Assembly: GCF_017351175.1 (NCBI RefSeq)
Contig: NZ_JAFMPN010000022.1
Span: 1-62,334 of the forward strand
Length of the DNA: 62,334 bases
Source of the DNA: Desulfovibrio sp. Huiquan2017
GTDB taxonomy: Bacteria; Desulfobacterota; Desulfovibrionia; Desulfovibrionales; Desulfovibrionaceae
Reading direction: 5' to 3'
Position 1 is the stretch's first letter. Every line of letters starts with the position of its first letter. Below the pieces are notes generated by a model, which was given only the letters and a program-made list of their open reading frames with translations, made no database searches and was not told the origin of the DNA. Of the stretch, positions 60,038 to 62,334 are shown one piece after another. The position numbers and the translations under genes were made by a program.

Positions 60038-60439
60038 TTAGTCTAATTCATTCAGTATGCTACGAGTTATTTCTTCTTCCTTCTTCCTCGTCTCGGGGAA
60101 TTTCAAAAGGGCTGCGCGCAAGGTCCCATTGCTTACTCCCAGTTCTGCGCATACTTTGTCTTGGGCGTCGTCGATGTTAAGAGGTCCTCCAGAAATCCCA
60201 ACTAACGCGCGATAAAAACCAACCCTTTTGCATAGTAATCTGTCGCGAGAGTCCTTTTCCCAATCTGGCATAGGGGGGCGTCCCTTGGGTTCTTTGATAT
60301 CCGGGTCAACTTTGTCTGCCAAAAGAGCGCAAATATCTACTGGTAACGGACAACTGCGTTGCCTAAGATCCTCAGCGACTTCTCGCCAGCGTCGTAAATG
60401 GATTTTTACCATTAAATCAAGGTCTATCAAATCAATCAT
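60038..60439 (-). CDS. Hypothetical island protein, 133 residues
   Basis: I do not recognise a family. The product begins MIDLIDLDLMVKIHLRRWRE, has a basic Pro-rich middle (EPKGRPPMPDWEKDSRDRLL), and ends with a helix-turn-helix-like DAQDKVCAELGVSNGTLRAA. It may bind DNA. It lies 27 bp behind the integrase gene on the same strand and is probably co-transcribed with it. Confidence 0.65.
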   Translation of the reverse strand: MIDLIDLDLMVKIHLRRWREVAEDLRQRSCPLPVDICALLADKVDPDIKEPKGRPPMPDWEKDSRDRLLCKRVGFYRALVGISGGPLNIDDAQDKVCAELGVSNGTLRAALLKFPETRKKEEEITRSILNELD

Positions 60440-60466
60440 TTCATCTCCATTTGCCCGGTATGGGCT

Positions 60467-61687
60467 TTATGCTTGCTTGAAAATCGGCACCACCTTGCCG
60501 ACTGCATTGTTTTTCAGCTTGTCGAGGAAGTCAGACCAGCTTTGCATCATTTCGCGACGCTTGGGTAAATATTGGCTTCTATTGTAGGCGGCTCGAATGG
60601 CGTTCTTTGGGGTATGGGCCAGTTGTGCCTCGATTACATCCGGTTCCCATCCTGTTTCATTCAGGAGAGTAGAGGCCATAGCCCGGAATCCATGAGCGGT
60701 CATTTGTTCATTGGTGTATCCCAAATAGCGCAGGGCCGCGTTCAGGGTGTTGGCCGAAATGGGCTTTTCGCCACGGTTGCCGGGGAAAAGATACTTTCCC
60801 GATCCGGTCAACGGGTAGAGGTCCGCCAACACGTCAACGGCTTGCCGTGAAAGTGGTACAAGGTGGGGACGGCGCATCTTCATCTTTTCGGGAGGAATCC
60901 GCCAAGTGGGGGGCTTGCCGTCTAGTTCAAACTCGGCCCATTCAGCCTTGCGGAGTTCGCCAGGACGCACGAAGAGGAGGGGGGCAAGGCGCAGGGCGCA
61001 GCGGGTGACGTGTTGGCCGTGATAGCCGTCTATGGCGTTCAACAGTACGCCCACTTCGCGCACGTCCGTAATAGCTGCAAAATGCTTCTTCTCAGGAGGC
61101 GGGACGGTCCCTTGTAAATCCCTTGTGGGGTCGCGCTCGGCACGGCCTGTAGCGACGGCAAAGCGCATGATCTGCCCCACCTTCTGCATTTGCCTTCTGG
61201 CCGTCTCTGCCGCACCCCTGGACTCAATGCGGCGGATACAAGCGAGGATTTCAGGCGGGGTCAACTCCCTGATTGCCCGTTGCCCCAGCCAAGGGAATAC
61301 ATCCTTTTCAAGACGTTGAATAATGGATTTGCCGTAGGGCTTGGAAAAGGTGTGCTTGTAGCGGTCGAACCACTCAAGAGCGATGGTCTGGAAGGTTTCA
61401 CCCTCGGCACGTTTCAGGGCCTTTTCTTCCTGGCGGACCTGAGAGGGGTCTTGCCCGTTGTCCAGTAGCTTGCGGAAGTCACGGCGCTTGTCGCGGGCCT
61501 CGGATAAACTCACATCGGGATAGGTGCCAAGAGAGAGGCGCTTCTCCTTGCCCCCAAAACGATACTTCAGCCGCCACCACTTGCCCCCACGCGGGGAAAC
61601 CTCAAGATATAGTCCTTTCTCATCGAAAAGACGGTAGATTTTCTCTTTCGGCTTGGCGTTCCGGCAGGTAACATCTGTCAACGGCAT
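60467..61687 (-). CDS. int: Tyrosine integrase, P4/DUF4102 type
   Basis: The 406-residue integrase has an N-terminal arm-binding DUF4102 domain (about 1-90: YRLFDEKGLYLEVSPRGGKW, LGTYPDVSLSEARD), a core-binding domain (about 95-190) and a catalytic domain (about 205-390). Active-site residues are Arg in FVRPGELRKAEW, His-x-x-Arg in TAHGFRAMASTLLNETGW, the late LAH, and Tyr in RAAYNRSQY. It should recombine at the tRNA-Ser 3' end, which lies 174 bp upstream of its start. It looks intact. Confidence 0.95.
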   Translation of the reverse strand: MPLTDVTCRNAKPKEKIYRLFDEKGLYLEVSPRGGKWWRLKYRFGGKEKRLSLGTYPDVSLSEARDKRRDFRKLLDNGQDPSQVRQEEKALKRAEGETFQTIALEWFDRYKHTFSKPYGKSIIQRLEKDVFPWLGQRAIRELTPPEILACIRRIESRGAAETARRQMQKVGQIMRFAVATGRAERDPTRDLQGTVPPPEKKHFAAITDVREVGVLLNAIDGYHGQHVTRCALRLAPLLFVRPGELRKAEWAEFELDGKPPTWRIPPEKMKMRRPHLVPLSRQAVDVLADLYPLTGSGKYLFPGNRGEKPISANTLNAALRYLGYTNEQMTAHGFRAMASTLLNETGWEPDVIEAQLAHTPKNAIRAAYNRSQYLPKRREMMQSWSDFLDKLKNNAVGKVVPIFKQA

Positions 61688-61755
61688 GGGGGCAACTCCT
61701 TATCGTTTGGGGCAACCTTTTTCCTTTTGCCCCCATTATTGCCCCCAGTTGCCCC
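61688..61755. repeat. TTGCCCC boxes between integrase and tRNA (arm-type sites)
   Basis: Two inverted copies (AGTTGCCCCCA at 61688-61698 and GGTTGCCCCAA near 61708-61717, read on the minus strand) and three direct copies (TTGCCCCCA at 61728 and 61739, TTGCCCCA at 61750) flank a short spacer. Such a cluster next to an att core is where arm-type integrase binding is expected. Confidence 0.55.
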
Positions 61756-61802
61756 AATATGTCAATGGACCCTATTTTACCTTATGAGACTACCGAATAA
61801 AC

Positions 61803-61827
61803 AAAAAGCCCCGCATTTGCGGGACTT
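61803..61827 (-). terminator. Island-borne terminator behind tRNA-Ser
   Basis: On the minus strand GTCCCGC-AAAT-GCGGGGC is followed by TTTTTG, 35 bp after the tRNA. It replaces the chromosomal terminator that was displaced to 52432-52462 by the insertion. Confidence 0.8.
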
Positions 61828-61861
61828 TAGGTATCTCTTTAGGCCTTATGAGATTGAAATA

Positions 61862-61881
61862 TGGCGGAGAGGGTGGGATTC
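61862..61881. repeat. Proximal attachment site in tRNA-Ser 3' end
   Basis: It is identical over 20 bp to 52474-52493. It covers CCA, the discriminator base, the 3' acceptor strand and part of the T arm. Confidence 0.92.
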
Positions 61882-61957
61882 GAACCCACGTACGGGCTAT
61901 TAACCCGTAACTCGATTTCGAGTCGAGCGCGTTACGGCCGGACTTCGCTACCTCTCC
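61862..61957 (-). tRNA. tRNA-Ser (anticodon CGA)
   Basis: The gene encodes a 96-nt class II tRNA with CCA included. Acceptor GGAGAGG pairs with CCTCTCC, the anticodon arm is CTCGA-CTCGAAA-TCGAG (anticodon CGA, reading UCG), a long variable arm follows (ACGGG...CCCGT), and the T arm is GTGGG-TTCGAAT-CCCAC. It stays whole because the island supplies the same 3' end. Confidence 0.97.
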
Positions 61958-62165
61958 TTGGGTGGCTAGCGCCGATGTGAAGTGGGTTTATAAACAGACT
62001 CGGGCCAAGAGGCAAGCACCTTTTGGATTTTGCCGGTGCCAAGGATGGGCCGGTCCGGCGTGGGACTGAATTTTGCGCATAGTGGGTGGCGGCCGGATGT
62101 GAAAAAAGGACTTACATAGTTGACGCCCTTTTGATGAATGAGAATCCGGCCAGCGGGAAAAGACT

Positions 62166-62295
62166 GCGCCGGAGGCGCAAAAGGGGGATGCAAGGGGGCG
62201 AATCCTTGCCCGCCGGAGGCGAAATCACCCGAATTCCGCCGCGAAGCGGCTTTCAACGCCTGATTTTCTTTTCAGGGAAGTAAAGGGACCATCCC
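62166..62295 (+). repeat. Interspersed GC-rich repeat, copy B
   Basis: This copy reads GCGCCGGAGGCGCAAAAG, GATGCAAGGGGGCGAATCC, TTGCCCGCCGGAGGCGAAA, TCACCCGAATTCC, GCCGCGAAGCGGC and TTTCAACGCCTGATTTTC, ending TTCAGGGAAG. It lies upstream of tRNA-Ser in gene-free DNA (61958-62334). The inner arms GCCGCGAAGCGGC and CAAGGGGGCGAATCCTTG can form hairpins. Copies A and C are diverged relatives. Confidence 0.65.
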
Positions 62296-62334
62296 ACAAA
62301 AATACCATGTCGGCACTCCCGAGTTTTGCTGGTA

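Larger units (their letters stand above)
52474..61881. mobile_element. tRNA-Ser-integrated genomic island, satellite-like, with nuclease cargo
   Basis: The element is bounded by a perfect 20-bp repeat of the tRNA-Ser(CGA) 3' end and has its integrase gene next to the tRNA. Inside are AlpA-like regulator, replication-type protein, ERCC4 nuclease, several tiny genes, then nuclease/DUF3800/ATPase cargo. No capsid, tail, portal or conjugation genes are seen, which fits a phage satellite or a decayed prophage better than a full phage or ICE. The cargo genes at 52607-53995 and 55466-56122 are visibly richer in A and T than the core genome. Confidence 0.88.

Noticed and set aside
52474..61881. CRISPR array or cas genes in the island
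   Set aside because: No regularly spaced repeats of 25-40 bp with unique spacers were seen. The Cas4-like motif at 54744-55277 stands without other cas genes.

Overview
The window looks like a chromosomal segment from a GC-rich, Gram-negative, anaerobic sulfate reducer of the Desulfovibrio/Pseudodesulfovibrio type. This placement is an inference. It rests on a Tol-Pal envelope system, a 60-residue ferredoxin with the Cys pattern of the Desulfovibrio gigas protein, a two-subunit 2-oxoacid:ferredoxin oxidoreductase (KorAB), a fused AccA-AccD carboxyltransferase, and GC-rich codon use throughout the core genes.

Core layout. At 1-2985 is the 3' part of a tol-pal operon (tolR end, tolA, tolB, pal). 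At 3243-8095 are pgpA, four GNAT acetyltransferases, a methyltransferase, a SnoaL-like protein and maf, with a decayed Maf C-terminus beside maf. At 8280-11582 are a MotB/MotA-like pair, glucokinase and gpt. At 11716-16394 is a complete BMP-family nucleoside-type ABC importer. At 16474-18007 are an amino-acid ABC binding protein and permease with no ATPase gene. At 18308-23628 (minus strand) are a small lipoprotein, an amidohydrolase, and a run of aminotransferase, hom, apgM and ybgC. At 23848-30002 are ilvE and a dnaX-ybaB-recR-recD2 repair/replication operon. At 30176-35011 are ferritin, korAB and ettA. At 35131-45344 are an EAL-CBS-GGDEF protein, accC with accAD, an NROR-like flavoprotein and a CHASE2 adenylate cyclase. 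At 45493-52308 are transporters, ferredoxin, an alkyltransferase-like protein, DUF554, DUF190, ZIP and TSCPD proteins. Most units end in clear intrinsic terminators.

The accessory region is a roughly 9.4 kb island at 52474-61881, inserted in the 3' end of a tRNA-Ser(CGA) gene. It is bounded by a 20-bp perfect direct repeat. From the tRNA inward it carries a P4-type tyrosine integrase, an AlpA-like regulator, a winged-helix replication-type protein with an embedded iteron-like repeat cluster, an ERCC4-type nuclease and several tiny genes. That layout resembles a phage satellite. The far end is cargo: a compact PD-(D/E)xK nuclease, a DUF3800 protein, and, past a third degenerate attachment site, an AT-rich gene for an ATPase with a C-terminal PD-(D/E)xK-like segment. 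The internal partial att and arm-site motif suggest two successive insertions (tandem accretion) at the same tRNA. This region is the best candidate for an undescribed, probably defence-related, system.

A GC-rich interspersed repeat occurs at least three times (18092, 42880, 62166), always in intergenic DNA.
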